Positions 51,352 through 59,387 of a stretch of DNA of 64,000 bases are shown here, in pieces. Source of the stretch: CANKJK01 sp040081715 (lineage in GTDB: Bacteria > Acidobacteriota > Vicinamibacteria > Vicinamibacterales > UBA2999); assembly GCA_040081715.1 (NCBI GenBank), contig JBEBFY010000002.1, forward strand, positions 186,001 to 250,000. The letters are read 5' to 3'. Every line of letters starts with the position of its first letter. The stretch's first letter is position 1. A program made the translations under genes and the position numbers. A model generated the notes under the pieces. That model had not been told where the DNA came from. It was given only the letters and a program-made list of their open reading frames with translations, and did not search any database.

Positions 51352-53178
51352 TCAGTTGATGGGGATGGTGATCGTCCGGGTGCCGGAGACGACGTAGTCG
51401 AAGGGCACCTCCCAGTCGCCGGTGAGGGCGCTGCCGAGGCCACGAAAGCTGCCGCCCTGGCGGTCGCCTTCCATGACGGAGATGACAGACGAGGGGAGCG
51501 AGACCAGGGCTTCGCCCCGCACCACGGCTCCCGCATCCGGCGTCACCAGGCGGACGTAGAAGCGGTTATTGTGGCGGACGTCACTCAGGATCTTGAGGAT
51601 CTGCGGGAGGCTGCGCATCTGCGCGGGCGAGGAATCCCGCGGGTCGGCCTGCACCAGTCGCAGCGCATCGGACACCATGACGGAGACGGAGCCGCGTGCC
51701 TGTGGCGGAATCGTGATCGACACGCTCCTGGTGACGGGCGCCCCGCGGTAGGTTCTGGCGTGCAGCGTGATCGGCACGGTCTGGCCCGGCTTTACGGTGG
51801 CCGCCCCGATAGTCACGCGCTCCAGGACGGCGGTGCGCGCCTCCTCGCTGGCGGTGACGTCCAGCGTGATGCCCTCGAACCGCACGTCCTCATGGACGTT
51901 GCGCATCAGCGTATTGAGCGGCCCCATCACGGCATTTGCGGCGCCCATCGGAGCCTGGTCACCAGTGAAGAGGTCGTCGAAGCCCACGTCGCCACGGCCC
52001 TTGATGACGGCCCGGCCCTTGATGGCGTAGGTCGACGCGCCCATCTGCCGCTGGTAGGAGGTAAGCGTTTCCACGATGGACAGATACGTCATCAGCGGCG
52101 TGAAGAGCTGGTCGTGCGCCACCTGCATGCGAAACGTGCGGGTGGCGCCCTCAGCGGAGAGATTCAACGTGACCGGGATGAGGGCCGGGCCCGGGCCGAG
52201 CGTCCCCGCGACGGTCGTGGCACGGTCCTGCCGGATCGTGCCGATGACGGCGCCAGTGCTGGCAATCTTCATGGACGACTGCATGCTCGGCAGCACGGTG
52301 TGGACGTAGGCGCGGGTCATCGGAAACGCCGTCGGGCCCAGGTTATAGAAAGGGTGGCCGAAGGCGTACACGGCGTCGCCGTCAACTTCCGTCACGGTGC
52401 CGGTCGCGCCGATCTCGACGTCGCCGCTCACCATCGTGATCCCGACCGGGTCGCCCGGGCGAAGGGGCCGGGGAGCCACCTCCGCACCGGCGGGGGCCGC
52501 GCCCGTCATCGCCGGGAGGAAGCCGGCGGCGTGCAGCATCCCCTCGATGGGCGCCATCGTGGAGGCCGAGAATCCCGCCAGGCCGAGTGGCGTGGCAATC
52601 GGACGGAGCATCGCACCGGCCGAGGCGAACTGCGGCAACGTGCCGCCGAGCATCTGGGCATCGACGGGGGAGTCGACAAAGGGCCGCAGGGAGGCGAAGG
52701 CTTCGCGTACCTGCGCGAGCGGGTCATCCACGCCGGCACCTCTCGGCGGCTGCACGGCGGCCAGTCGCCGACGGGGCGTGTCAAGCGCGGCAGCATCGAT
52801 CATTTCGCCGATGGGGGTGATGCCCGCGATCGCCTCCTTCGAAAACGATCCGAGGGAATAGGAGACGGCGCCCACGAGCTTCCCGTCGATGTAGATCGGA
52901 CTGCCGCTCATACCGGCGATGACGCCGGTCGTCGCCAGGGGGCCGCCCTCCAGCCGGGCCAGGATGAGTGTGCGCTGCGGCCCGATGACGTTCCGAAGTA
53001 CGCCGATGATGTGCGCCGTGAACGATTCGAGGCGGTCGCCCTCGAAGACGGTCCTCCCCTCGGCCTTCATGCCGGGACGGATGTCGTCCACGGGAAAGAC
53101 ACGCGAGGCCGCGGGGAGCGACGCGCCCGGAAGCAGGGCGAGGGCAGCGAGCAGGGCGAGGCCCCGAATCCGCAGCAT
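51352..53178 (-). CDS. SpoIVB-type S55 serine peptidase
   Basis: Exported protein of 608 residues with a signal peptide (residues 1-24). The S55 domain includes VDDIRPGMKAEGRTVFEGDRL and the nucleophile motif GVIAGMSGSPIYIDGKLVGAV with Ser93. In Bacillus, SpoIVB triggers sporulation signalling; here no sporulation genes are present, and the long C-terminal part (about residues 250-608) with FAFGHPFYNLG-like motif (YAFGHPFYNLGPTAFPM) and Ig-like strands is typical of non-sporulating relatives. It probably processes an envelope protein; the cotranscribed beta-propeller protein is one candidate partner. Confidence 0.85.
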   Translation of the reverse strand: MLRIRGLALLAALALLPGASLPAASRVFPVDDIRPGMKAEGRTVFEGDRLESFTAHIIGVLRNVIGPQRTLILARLEGGPLATTGVIAGMSGSPIYIDGKLVGAVSYSLGSFSKEAIAGITPIGEMIDAAALDTPRRRLAAVQPPRGAGVDDPLAQVREAFASLRPFVDSPVDAQMLGGTLPQFASAGAMLRPIATPLGLAGFSASTMAPIEGMLHAAGFLPAMTGAAPAGAEVAPRPLRPGDPVGITMVSGDVEIGATGTVTEVDGDAVYAFGHPFYNLGPTAFPMTRAYVHTVLPSMQSSMKIASTGAVIGTIRQDRATTVAGTLGPGPALIPVTLNLSAEGATRTFRMQVAHDQLFTPLMTYLSIVETLTSYQRQMGASTYAIKGRAVIKGRGDVGFDDLFTGDQAPMGAANAVMGPLNTLMRNVHEDVRFEGITLDVTASEEARTAVLERVTIGAATVKPGQTVPITLHARTYRGAPVTRSVSITIPPQARGSVSVMVSDALRLVQADPRDSSPAQMRSLPQILKILSDVRHNNRFYVRLVTPDAGAVVRGEALVSLPSSVISVMEGDRQGGSFRGLGSALTGDWEVPFDYVVSGTRTITIPIN

Positions 53179-53244
53179 GTGAGTCCGTTATAGCACCGGT
53201 TGACGCCTCGCCGGGGCGTAAGGTAACGTCAACTTGTTCACGCG

Positions 53245-53340
53245 ATGGTCAACCGATTCTCTTTTGCGACGCGCCCAGCCTTCACCAGCTCCTGGTGGCG
53301 GTACTGGTGCGCGGCTCAAGAGGCAGGGTCAATCGTCTGA
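53245..53340 (+). CDS. trpL: trp operon leader peptide
   Basis: A 31-codon frame ending 91 nt before aroDE. It encodes MVNRFSFATRPAFTSS followed by WWRYW (codons 17-21; TGG at 53293, 53296 and 53305), then CAAQEAGSIV and TGA. Three Trp codons in five, in a short frame directly before a terminator hairpin that precedes aromatic-pathway genes, are the hallmark of an attenuator leader. Phe (three) and Tyr (one) codons are also enriched. Ribosome stalling on the Trp codons would leave the following antiterminator segment free. No strong Shine-Dalgarno is visible; a TTGACG at 53200 with TAACGT 18 nt on could be the promoter. Confidence 0.88.
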   Translation: MVNRFSFATRPAFTSSWWRYWCAAQEAGSIV

Positions 53341-53383
53341 GTATCAGCCGATAACCACGCAGGTTTCACGCGCCTCTTCAGCC
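53313..53383 (+). promoter_or_regulatory. trp attenuator antiterminator helix (segments 2 and 3)
   Basis: Segment 2, GGCTCAAGAGGC (53313-53324), lies just after the Trp codons inside the leader peptide gene. It pairs with segment 3, GCCTCTTCAGCC (53372-53383), at 11 of 12 positions with a single C-C mismatch. When the ribosome stalls on Trp codons at 53293-53307, segment 2 is exposed, captures segment 3 and prevents the terminator from forming. Confidence 0.8.
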
Positions 53384-53410
53384 ACATGGTTGGAGGGGCT
53401 TTTGTGTTTT
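53372..53410 (+). terminator. trp attenuator, intrinsic terminator (segments 3 and 4)
   Basis: Segment 3 (53372-53383) pairs with GGTTGGAGGGGC (53388-53399) over 12 consecutive positions, including three G-T wobbles, around an ACAT loop. The tract TTTTGTGTTTT (53400-53410) follows. It is mutually exclusive with the antiterminator because both use segment 3. It lies 21 nt before the aroDE start. Confidence 0.85.
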
Positions 53411-53431
53411 AGGGGCCAGGAATTTCGAGAG

Positions 53432-54916
53432 ATGCCACGTCCGTTGCTGTGTGAGACCGTAACCGGGTCGACGATTGCCGAGCTGCGCGCCGCGCGTGAC
53501 GCGGCCTCGGGAGTAGACGGCGCCGGGGCCGACATGGTGGAGCTGCGTCTGGACGGCGTGGCCGATCTCGACGTTGCGGGCGCCCTGGCCGGACGCACCA
53601 CGCCGGTGGTGGTGACGTGCCGCCCCACCTGGGAGGGCGGCCGATTCGACGGCGCCGAGGAGACGCGGCGGAGGGTCCTCGCCGAGGCGTTGGCGCTTGG
53701 GGCGGAGTTCGTGGACGTGGAGTGGCGCGCCGGTTGGGACGACCTGATTGCGTCAACGGGCGGGCGGCGGATCGTCGTCTCGAACCACGATTTTGCAGGC
53801 GTGCCTTGGGACCTGGCCGATCGGCACCGGGCGATGCGGGCCACCGGGGCCGAGGTCGTGAAACTCGCCTCGGCCGTCACGCGTGTGAACGATACGCTGG
53901 CGTTCCGGCCGCTGGCGGCCGATGGTGCCTCGATTGTGATCGGCATGGGCCCGGCCGGCGTGGCCACGCGCCTGCTGGCGGCGCACTTCGGGTCGAGGTG
54001 GACGTATGCCGGGCACAGCGGGGCTGCCGGGTATGGCGTGGCGCCGGGGCAGATTCCGGCGGGTGAGATGATCGGCCGCTTCCGGTTCAAGGAGATCACG
54101 GCGCAGACGGCGGTCTACGGCGTCGTGGGCAAGCCCATCCTGCATTCGCTCTCTCCCGCGATGCACAACGCGGCCTTCCGGGCCGCCGGGCTGGACGCCG
54201 TGTACGTGCCGGTCGAGGCGGACGATGCTGACGACTTTCTGACGTTTGCCGCCGGGCTCCCGATGGCGGGGGCGAGCGTGACGACTCCCTTCAAGCGGGA
54301 TGTGATGGTGAGGGCCGCGGCTGTAGACGCCGATGCACGGGCCGTCGGCGCGGTGAACACCGTCCGCCGCAGCGGGACCGGCTGGGACGCGACCAACACT
54401 GATGTGGCGGGGTTCCTGGCCCCGCTTGAGCGGCGTGCGACGCGCGCGGGTTGGCGTCTTCAGGGTTCCCGCGTCGCGGTGCTGGGCGCCGGGGGCGCGG
54501 CACGCGCCGTCGTGCGGGGCGCAGCCGGGGCGGGGGCGCAGGTGACGATCCATGCGCGCCGTCGTGAGCAGGCGCAGTCTGTTGCGGATGGACTCGGCGC
54601 ATCGGTTGGGACGTGGCCGCCGCCGGCGGGCTCGTGGGATGTGCTGGTGAACTGCACGCCCCTCGGCAACCTGCACACGGCGGGGGAGTCGCCCCTGCCG
54701 GACGGCCCCTTTGGCGGCCGGCTGGTCTACGACCTCATCTACGTGCCGCGGGAGACGCGCCTCCTGCGCGAGGCACGGGCGGCGGGGTGCGACACACTGG
54801 ATGGCCTGCCGATGCTGGTGGCGCAGGCCGAACGGCAGTTCGAATGGTGGACGGGCCGGCGGCCCGCACCGGGCGTGATGGGCCAGGCGGCCGGGCTCAT
54901 GGACGAGGATGCATAG
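53432..54916 (+). CDS. aroDE: Bifunctional 3-dehydroquinate dehydratase / shikimate dehydrogenase
   Basis: Fusion of two consecutive shikimate pathway enzymes, 494 residues. Residues 1 to about 222 are type I dehydroquinase with MVELRLDGV, the catalytic His119 (VSNHDF) and the Schiff-base Lys144 (EVVKLASAV). Residues about 228-494 are shikimate dehydrogenase: VYGVVGKPILHSLSPAMHNAAF, the catalytic Lys in ASVTTPFKRDV, the NADP-loop AVLGAGGAARAV and the C-terminal LDGLPMLVAQAERQFEWWTG. The plant-like fusion channels dehydroquinate to shikimate. It is the first enzyme gene after the trp attenuator. Confidence 0.93.
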   Translation: MPRPLLCETVTGSTIAELRAARDAASGVDGAGADMVELRLDGVADLDVAGALAGRTTPVVVTCRPTWEGGRFDGAEETRRRVLAEALALGAEFVDVEWRAGWDDLIASTGGRRIVVSNHDFAGVPWDLADRHRAMRATGAEVVKLASAVTRVNDTLAFRPLAADGASIVIGMGPAGVATRLLAAHFGSRWTYAGHSGAAGYGVAPGQIPAGEMIGRFRFKEITAQTAVYGVVGKPILHSLSPAMHNAAFRAAGLDAVYVPVEADDADDFLTFAAGLPMAGASVTTPFKRDVMVRAAAVDADARAVGAVNTVRRSGTGWDATNTDVAGFLAPLERRATRAGWRLQGSRVAVLGAGGAARAVVRGAAGAGAQVTIHARRREQAQSVADGLGASVGTWPPPAGSWDVLVNCTPLGNLHTAGESPLPDGPFGGRLVYDLIYVPRETRLLREARAAGCDTLDGLPMLVAQAERQFEWWTGRRPAPGVMGQAAGLMDEDA

Positions 54917-56380
54917 ATGCGACTGACGAGTTACGAGGAGTTCGCCGCACTGGCCGAGCAGGGCACCTTCGTCCCGGTCTGCAAGGAGATCGTGGCGGAC
55001 CTGCTGACGCCGGTGTCGGCCTTCCTGACGATCGCCGAGAATGCGGACCACGCCTTTCTGCTCGAGTCCGTCGAGGGGGGCGAACAGGTTGCGCGCTATT
55101 CCTTCCTGGGCAAGGACCCGTTCATGGTGCTGCGCGCACGCGGCGGCAGGACGCTGGTGCAGCAGGCCGGCACGCGGACGGAATCTGAGCGCCCTTTCAT
55201 CGACGTGCTGCGCGACGTGATGGCGAGCTACCAGGCGCCGTTTGTCGCCGGGTTGCCCCGGTTCACCGGAGGAGCGGTAGGGTATCTCGGCTACGACACG
55301 GCGGCATGGTTCGAACCCGTGCCGCTGGCGCCGGCGGAGCATGAGGACGACGCCGGGTTCATGCTCTTCGACACGGTCCTGGCCTTCGATCACGTGCGGC
55401 ACCGGATCCTGATCATCGCCAACGCACGGATTGCGCCAGGTGACGACCTCCAGGCGCAGTACCAGTTCGCCTGCACGCGCATCGGGTTTGTCGAACGCGA
55501 GCTCGAGCGCAGCCTCTCGCACAAGCCTCAGGCCGCTGGCGCCAGCCTCGATGTGCGCCCCAATATGTCGCAGGCTGACTACGAGACGATGGTGCGCACG
55601 GCAAAGGAATACATCGCTGCGGGCGATATCTACCAGGTTGTGCTGTCACAGCGTTTCGAGACGACGGTGACGGCGGATCCCTTCACGGTATACCGGGCGC
55701 TCCGGCACGTGAACCCGTCGCCGTACATGTACTTTCTGCGCATTGGCGGCCGCTCCATCGTCGGGGCGTCGCCCGAGATGCTGGTGCGCGTGGAAGGGCG
55801 CACCGCGCAGACGCACCCGATCGCGGGTACCCGGCCACGCGGCACATCAGCCGATGAGGATGCCCACTTCGCCGCCGAGCTGCTCGCCAGCGAAAAAGAG
55901 CGGTCCGAGCACGTGATGCTGGTGGACCTCGGGAGGAACGACCTGGGCCGGGTCTGCGAGTACGGGTCGGTGCACGTGCCTCGCTACATGACGCTCGAGC
56001 GCTACTCGCACGTCATGCACCTGGTCTCGGTCGTGGAGGGCACGCTCGCCGCCGGCAAGGACAGGCTGGACGCGCTGGCGTCCTGCTTCCCGGCAGGGAC
56101 GGTGTCGGGGGCACCGAAGGTGCGCGCGATGGAGATCATCGCTGAACTGGAACGCGATCGCCGGGGTGTGTATGCGGGGGCCGTCGGGTATCTCGACTTC
56201 GCCGGCAACCTCGATTGCTGCATCACCATCCGGACCGTCGTGATGGAGGGCGGCCGTGCGCGCGTGCAGGCCGGAGCGGGCATCGTGGCGGATTCCGACC
56301 CCACGGCCGAGTATCACGAAACACGAGACAAGGCCCGGGCCGTGCTGCGGGCGCTCGAGCTGGCCGAGACGGGGCTGTGA
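54917..56380 (+). CDS. trpE: Anthranilate synthase component I
   Basis: Chorismate-using large subunit, 487 residues. Signatures include LLESVEGGEQVARYSFLG near the N-terminus with the Trp feedback site region (LLES), IAGTRPRGTSADEDAHFAAELLASEKE, HVMLVDLGRNDLGRV, CFPAGTVSGAPKVRAMEII and QAGAGIVADSDPTAEYHET. The start codon directly follows the aroDE stop. The Leu-Leu-Glu-Ser motif suggests that the enzyme is feedback inhibited by tryptophan, adding to the RNA-level control. Confidence 0.96.
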   Translation: MRLTSYEEFAALAEQGTFVPVCKEIVADLLTPVSAFLTIAENADHAFLLESVEGGEQVARYSFLGKDPFMVLRARGGRTLVQQAGTRTESERPFIDVLRDVMASYQAPFVAGLPRFTGGAVGYLGYDTAAWFEPVPLAPAEHEDDAGFMLFDTVLAFDHVRHRILIIANARIAPGDDLQAQYQFACTRIGFVERELERSLSHKPQAAGASLDVRPNMSQADYETMVRTAKEYIAAGDIYQVVLSQRFETTVTADPFTVYRALRHVNPSPYMYFLRIGGRSIVGASPEMLVRVEGRTAQTHPIAGTRPRGTSADEDAHFAAELLASEKERSEHVMLVDLGRNDLGRVCEYGSVHVPRYMTLERYSHVMHLVSVVEGTLAAGKDRLDALASCFPAGTVSGAPKVRAMEIIAELERDRRGVYAGAVGYLDFAGNLDCCITIRTVVMEGGRARVQAGAGIVADSDPTAEYHETRDKARAVLRALELAETGL

Positions 56381-56390
56381 GGACGGCGCC

Positions 56391-56957
56391 ATGATTCTGG
56401 TAATCGACAACTACGACTCGTTTACCTACAACCTCGTGCAGTACCTGGGTGAACTGGGCGAGGAACTGGCGGTGTACCGGAACGACGCGCTCTCGCTCGA
56501 CGCGATCGTGGCGATGCAGCCGGCCCGGATTCTGATTTCTCCGGGGCCCGGGCGTCCTGAGGACGCTGGCGTGTCCCTGCAGGTCATTACCCAACTGGGC
56601 GCGACCACGCCGATCCTCGGCGTCTGCCTCGGGCACCAGGCGATCGGGGTGGCCTACGGAGGCATCGTGCGGCGTGCAAACCGGCCGATGCACGGCAAGA
56701 CGTCGCGCATCGTGCACGGTGGAGCGAGCGTGTTCGGCGGGTTGCCGTCCCCGTTTGAGGCGGGTCGGTATCACTCGCTCGTCGTGGCTGACGAGCAGCT
56801 TCCGGCCGAGCTCGAGGTGACGGCGCGTACCGAGGACGACGGCACCATCATGGGCCTGCGACATCGGACCTTCCCCGTGCACGGCGTGCAGTTTCACCCG
56901 GAGTCCGTGTTGACGCCGGACGGCAAGCAGATCCTGCGCAACTTCCTGGCGCTCTGA
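56391..56957 (+). CDS. trpG: Anthranilate synthase component II, glutamine amidotransferase
   Basis: Small subunit of 188 residues supplying ammonia to TrpE. Class I amidotransferase triad: Cys79 in GVCLGHQ, and His plus Glu in VQFHPESV. DNYDSFTYNLVQYLGELG starts the protein. It is separate from trpD and 10 nt behind trpE. In some bacteria this subunit also serves folate synthesis (pabA), which cannot be excluded, but the location favours tryptophan. Confidence 0.95.
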   Translation: MILVIDNYDSFTYNLVQYLGELGEELAVYRNDALSLDAIVAMQPARILISPGPGRPEDAGVSLQVITQLGATTPILGVCLGHQAIGVAYGGIVRRANRPMHGKTSRIVHGGASVFGGLPSPFEAGRYHSLVVADEQLPAELEVTARTEDDGTIMGLRHRTFPVHGVQFHPESVLTPDGKQILRNFLAL

Positions 56958-57979
56958 TGCTGGCGGACCTGATCGACACGCTCATGCGCCGCGAGGATCT
57001 CAGCGCGGCCGAGACGGCCTTGGTGATGGAGGAGGTCATGGCCGGCCGTGCGCCCGTGGCGCAACTGGCGGGCTTTCTCGTGGCCCTGGCGATGAAGGGC
57101 GAGCGGCCCGCGGAGATTGTGGGCCTGGCGAGGACGATGCGGGCGCAGGCGGTGCCAGTGACGCGAGCGCCAGGTGATGTCTTTGATACCTGCGGTACCG
57201 GCGGGGACCGTGCTGGTACGTTCAATATTTCGTCGGCCGCGGCGGTGGTGATCGCGGCCTGCGGTGTTCGCGTCGCCAAGCACGGCAACCGGTCCGTCTC
57301 CAGCCGCTGCGGCAGTGCCGACGTGTTCGAGGCGCTGGGCGTGAATGTGGCTGCGTCGCCAGGGAGCGTGGAACGCTGCCTGGACGAGACGGGCATCGCC
57401 TTCTTCTTCGCACCGACCTTTCACCCGTCGATGCGACACGCCGCGGCCACCCGCCGCGAGTTGGGACTGCGAACCGCCTTCAACATGCTGGGGCCGGTCA
57501 CCAACCCCGCGGGCGCGACGCGACAGGTGGTCGGGGTGCCGCGCGCGGACTGGACCGAGTTGCTGGCGCATGCGCTTGGGCAGCTCGGGAGTGACCACGC
57601 ATGGGTCGTGCACGGCGCGGATGGACTGGACGAAATCTCGACGACGGGTCACACCCGCGTGGCGGAGTGGAAGAACGGCGAAGTGCACACGTTCTATCTC
57701 CATCCCTCCGATGTGGGGCTGCCGCTGGCCCGCCCGGAGGCCCTCCTGGGTGGTGATGCGGTGGAGAACGCCACTATTATTCGCGCCGTGCTCGCGGGCC
57801 AGCGCGGACCCGCGCGGGACGTGGTGCTTCTGAACGCCGCGGCTGGACTCGTCGTGGCCGGCGTGGTCCCGTCGCTGGCGGCGGGCATGACTCGCGCGGC
57901 CGCCGCGACCGATGACGGCTCGGCGGCGCGGACCCTGGCGGCGATGGCGCGGCTCTCACACGTGGAGGCAGACGCATGA
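56957..57979 (+). CDS. trpD: Anthranilate phosphoribosyltransferase
   Basis: Second tryptophan-specific step, attaching PRPP to anthranilate, 340 residues. The PRPP site is DTCGTGGDRAGTFNISSA, followed by KHGNRSVSSRCGSADVFEALG and the anthranilate-binding HPSMRHAAATRRELGLRTAFNMLGP. The ATG overlaps the trpG stop by 1 nt. Confidence 0.96.
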   Translation: MLADLIDTLMRREDLSAAETALVMEEVMAGRAPVAQLAGFLVALAMKGERPAEIVGLARTMRAQAVPVTRAPGDVFDTCGTGGDRAGTFNISSAAAVVIAACGVRVAKHGNRSVSSRCGSADVFEALGVNVAASPGSVERCLDETGIAFFFAPTFHPSMRHAAATRRELGLRTAFNMLGPVTNPAGATRQVVGVPRADWTELLAHALGQLGSDHAWVVHGADGLDEISTTGHTRVAEWKNGEVHTFYLHPSDVGLPLARPEALLGGDAVENATIIRAVLAGQRGPARDVVLLNAAAGLVVAGVVPSLAAGMTRAAAATDDGSAARTLAAMARLSHVEADA

Positions 57980-58773
57980 GCGCGGGCGCGCCGGATCTGC
58001 TGCAGGCCATCGTGGCGGCGACGACCAGGACAGTGGAGGCCCGGCGGTCGCGTGAGTCCGAGGCGGCGCTTGAGGCGCGCGCGCTCCGGCGCGAGGCGGG
58101 TGGCCCCGCGTTCGAAACGGCGCTTGGCAGGCCCGGGCACGTGAACGTGATCGCGGAGTGCAAGCGGCGCTCACCCTCCAAGGGCGTGCTGGCCGCCGAC
58201 TACGATCCGGTGCGGATGGCCACAGCGTACACGCGCGGCGGAGCCGCGGCGATCTCCATCCTGACCGAGCCCTCGTTCTTTGATGGCGAGCTGGCCCATC
58301 TGGCCGCTGTGCGTGAGGCTACCTCACTGCCGCTCCTACGGAAGGACTTCACGATCGATCGGTATCAGCTCCTCGAGGCGCGAGCCAACGGCGCGGATGC
58401 CATCCTGCTCATCGTGGCCGCGTTGTCGCAGGCTGCGCTCGTGTCCCTGCAGCACGAGGCGTGGGCGCTCGGCCTGGCGGTGCTGGTCGAGGTGCACGAC
58501 GAGTCCGAGCTTGACCGTGCCGTGGCCGCGGACGCCCGGCTCATCGGGGTGAACAACCGGAACCTGCGGACGCTCGCGGTCGATGTCGACGCGTCCAGGC
58601 GCCTCGCGCCGGGTATTCCCGCCTCGGCGGTGGCTGTCAGCGAGAGTGGGCTGTCGTCAGCGGAGGAGCTCCGGTCGCTTGCGGCGCTGGGATACCGTGC
58701 GTTTCTGATGGGTGAGCGGTTCATGACCGCGCCCGATCCTGCCGCGGCTCTTGCCGGGATGGTGGGCGCATGA
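57976..58773 (+). CDS. trpC: Indole-3-glycerol-phosphate synthase
   Basis: TIM-barrel enzyme of 265 residues. Motifs are VIAECKRRSPSKGVL (catalytic Lys), ISILTEPSFFDGEL, LLRKDFTIDRYQLLEARANGADAILLI, LVEVHDESELDRA and IGVNNRNLRTLAVD. It overlaps trpD by 4 nt (ATGA). Confidence 0.96.
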   Translation: MSAGAPDLLQAIVAATTRTVEARRSRESEAALEARALRREAGGPAFETALGRPGHVNVIAECKRRSPSKGVLAADYDPVRMATAYTRGGAAAISILTEPSFFDGELAHLAAVREATSLPLLRKDFTIDRYQLLEARANGADAILLIVAALSQAALVSLQHEAWALGLAVLVEVHDESELDRAVAADARLIGVNNRNLRTLAVDVDASRRLAPGIPASAVAVSESGLSSAEELRSLAALGYRAFLMGERFMTAPDPAAALAGMVGA

Positions 58774-59387
58774 CGTTCGTGAAGGTCTGCGGCATCACAC
58801 GCATCGAGGACGCACGGGCGGCGCTGGCGGCGGGCGCGGCCACGCTGGGGTTTGTGTTCTGGCCGAAGAGCCCGCGGGCCGTCACGCCGGAGCGGGCAGC
58901 CACGATCATCGCCGGGCTTCCGTACGGCACGGGGGCCGTGGGCGTGTTCGTGAACCAGCCTGCGGACGAGATCAATGCGACGGTGCAGACGGCAGGGCTG
59001 ACAGCGATTCAACTCCACGGCGACGAGACGCCGGAGATCCTGTCGTCGCTGCATCGGCCGGTGCTCAAGGCCGTGTCCCTGGCGACAGTGGATGCCGCCG
59101 TGACGGCCTGGCCGGAAGCCGTCCTGCTGCTGGTCGATGCCCACGACCCGGAGAGGCGTGGCGGGACAGGGCGTATTGTGGACTGGCAGGCGGCAGAGGC
59201 GGTAGCACGGCGGCGCCGTCTTGTTCTGGCAGGCGGACTCCGGCCGGACAACGTGCAGGATGCCATTACGACGGTGCGGCCCTTCGGTGTGGACGTGTCG
59301 TCGGGGGTGGAAGATGCCCCGGGGGTAAAGAGCGTGAGCAAGCTGACGAGGTTCTGTGAAGCGGTGAGGGTTGCCGATGGCCACTGA
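58770..59387 (+). CDS. trpF: Phosphoribosylanthranilate isomerase
   Basis: Isomerase of 205 residues with the catalytic Cys in VKVCGITRIEDA and Asp in LLVDAHDP, plus LGFVFWPKSPRAVTPE, IQLHGDETPEIL, LAGGLRPDNVQDAI and GVDVSSGVEDAPGVKS. It overlaps trpC by 4 nt and trpB by about 11 nt. The gene is separate, not fused to trpC as in enterics. Confidence 0.96.
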   Translation: MTFVKVCGITRIEDARAALAAGAATLGFVFWPKSPRAVTPERAATIIAGLPYGTGAVGVFVNQPADEINATVQTAGLTAIQLHGDETPEILSSLHRPVLKAVSLATVDAAVTAWPEAVLLLVDAHDPERRGGTGRIVDWQAAEAVARRRRLVLAGGLRPDNVQDAITTVRPFGVDVSSGVEDAPGVKSVSKLTRFCEAVRVADGH

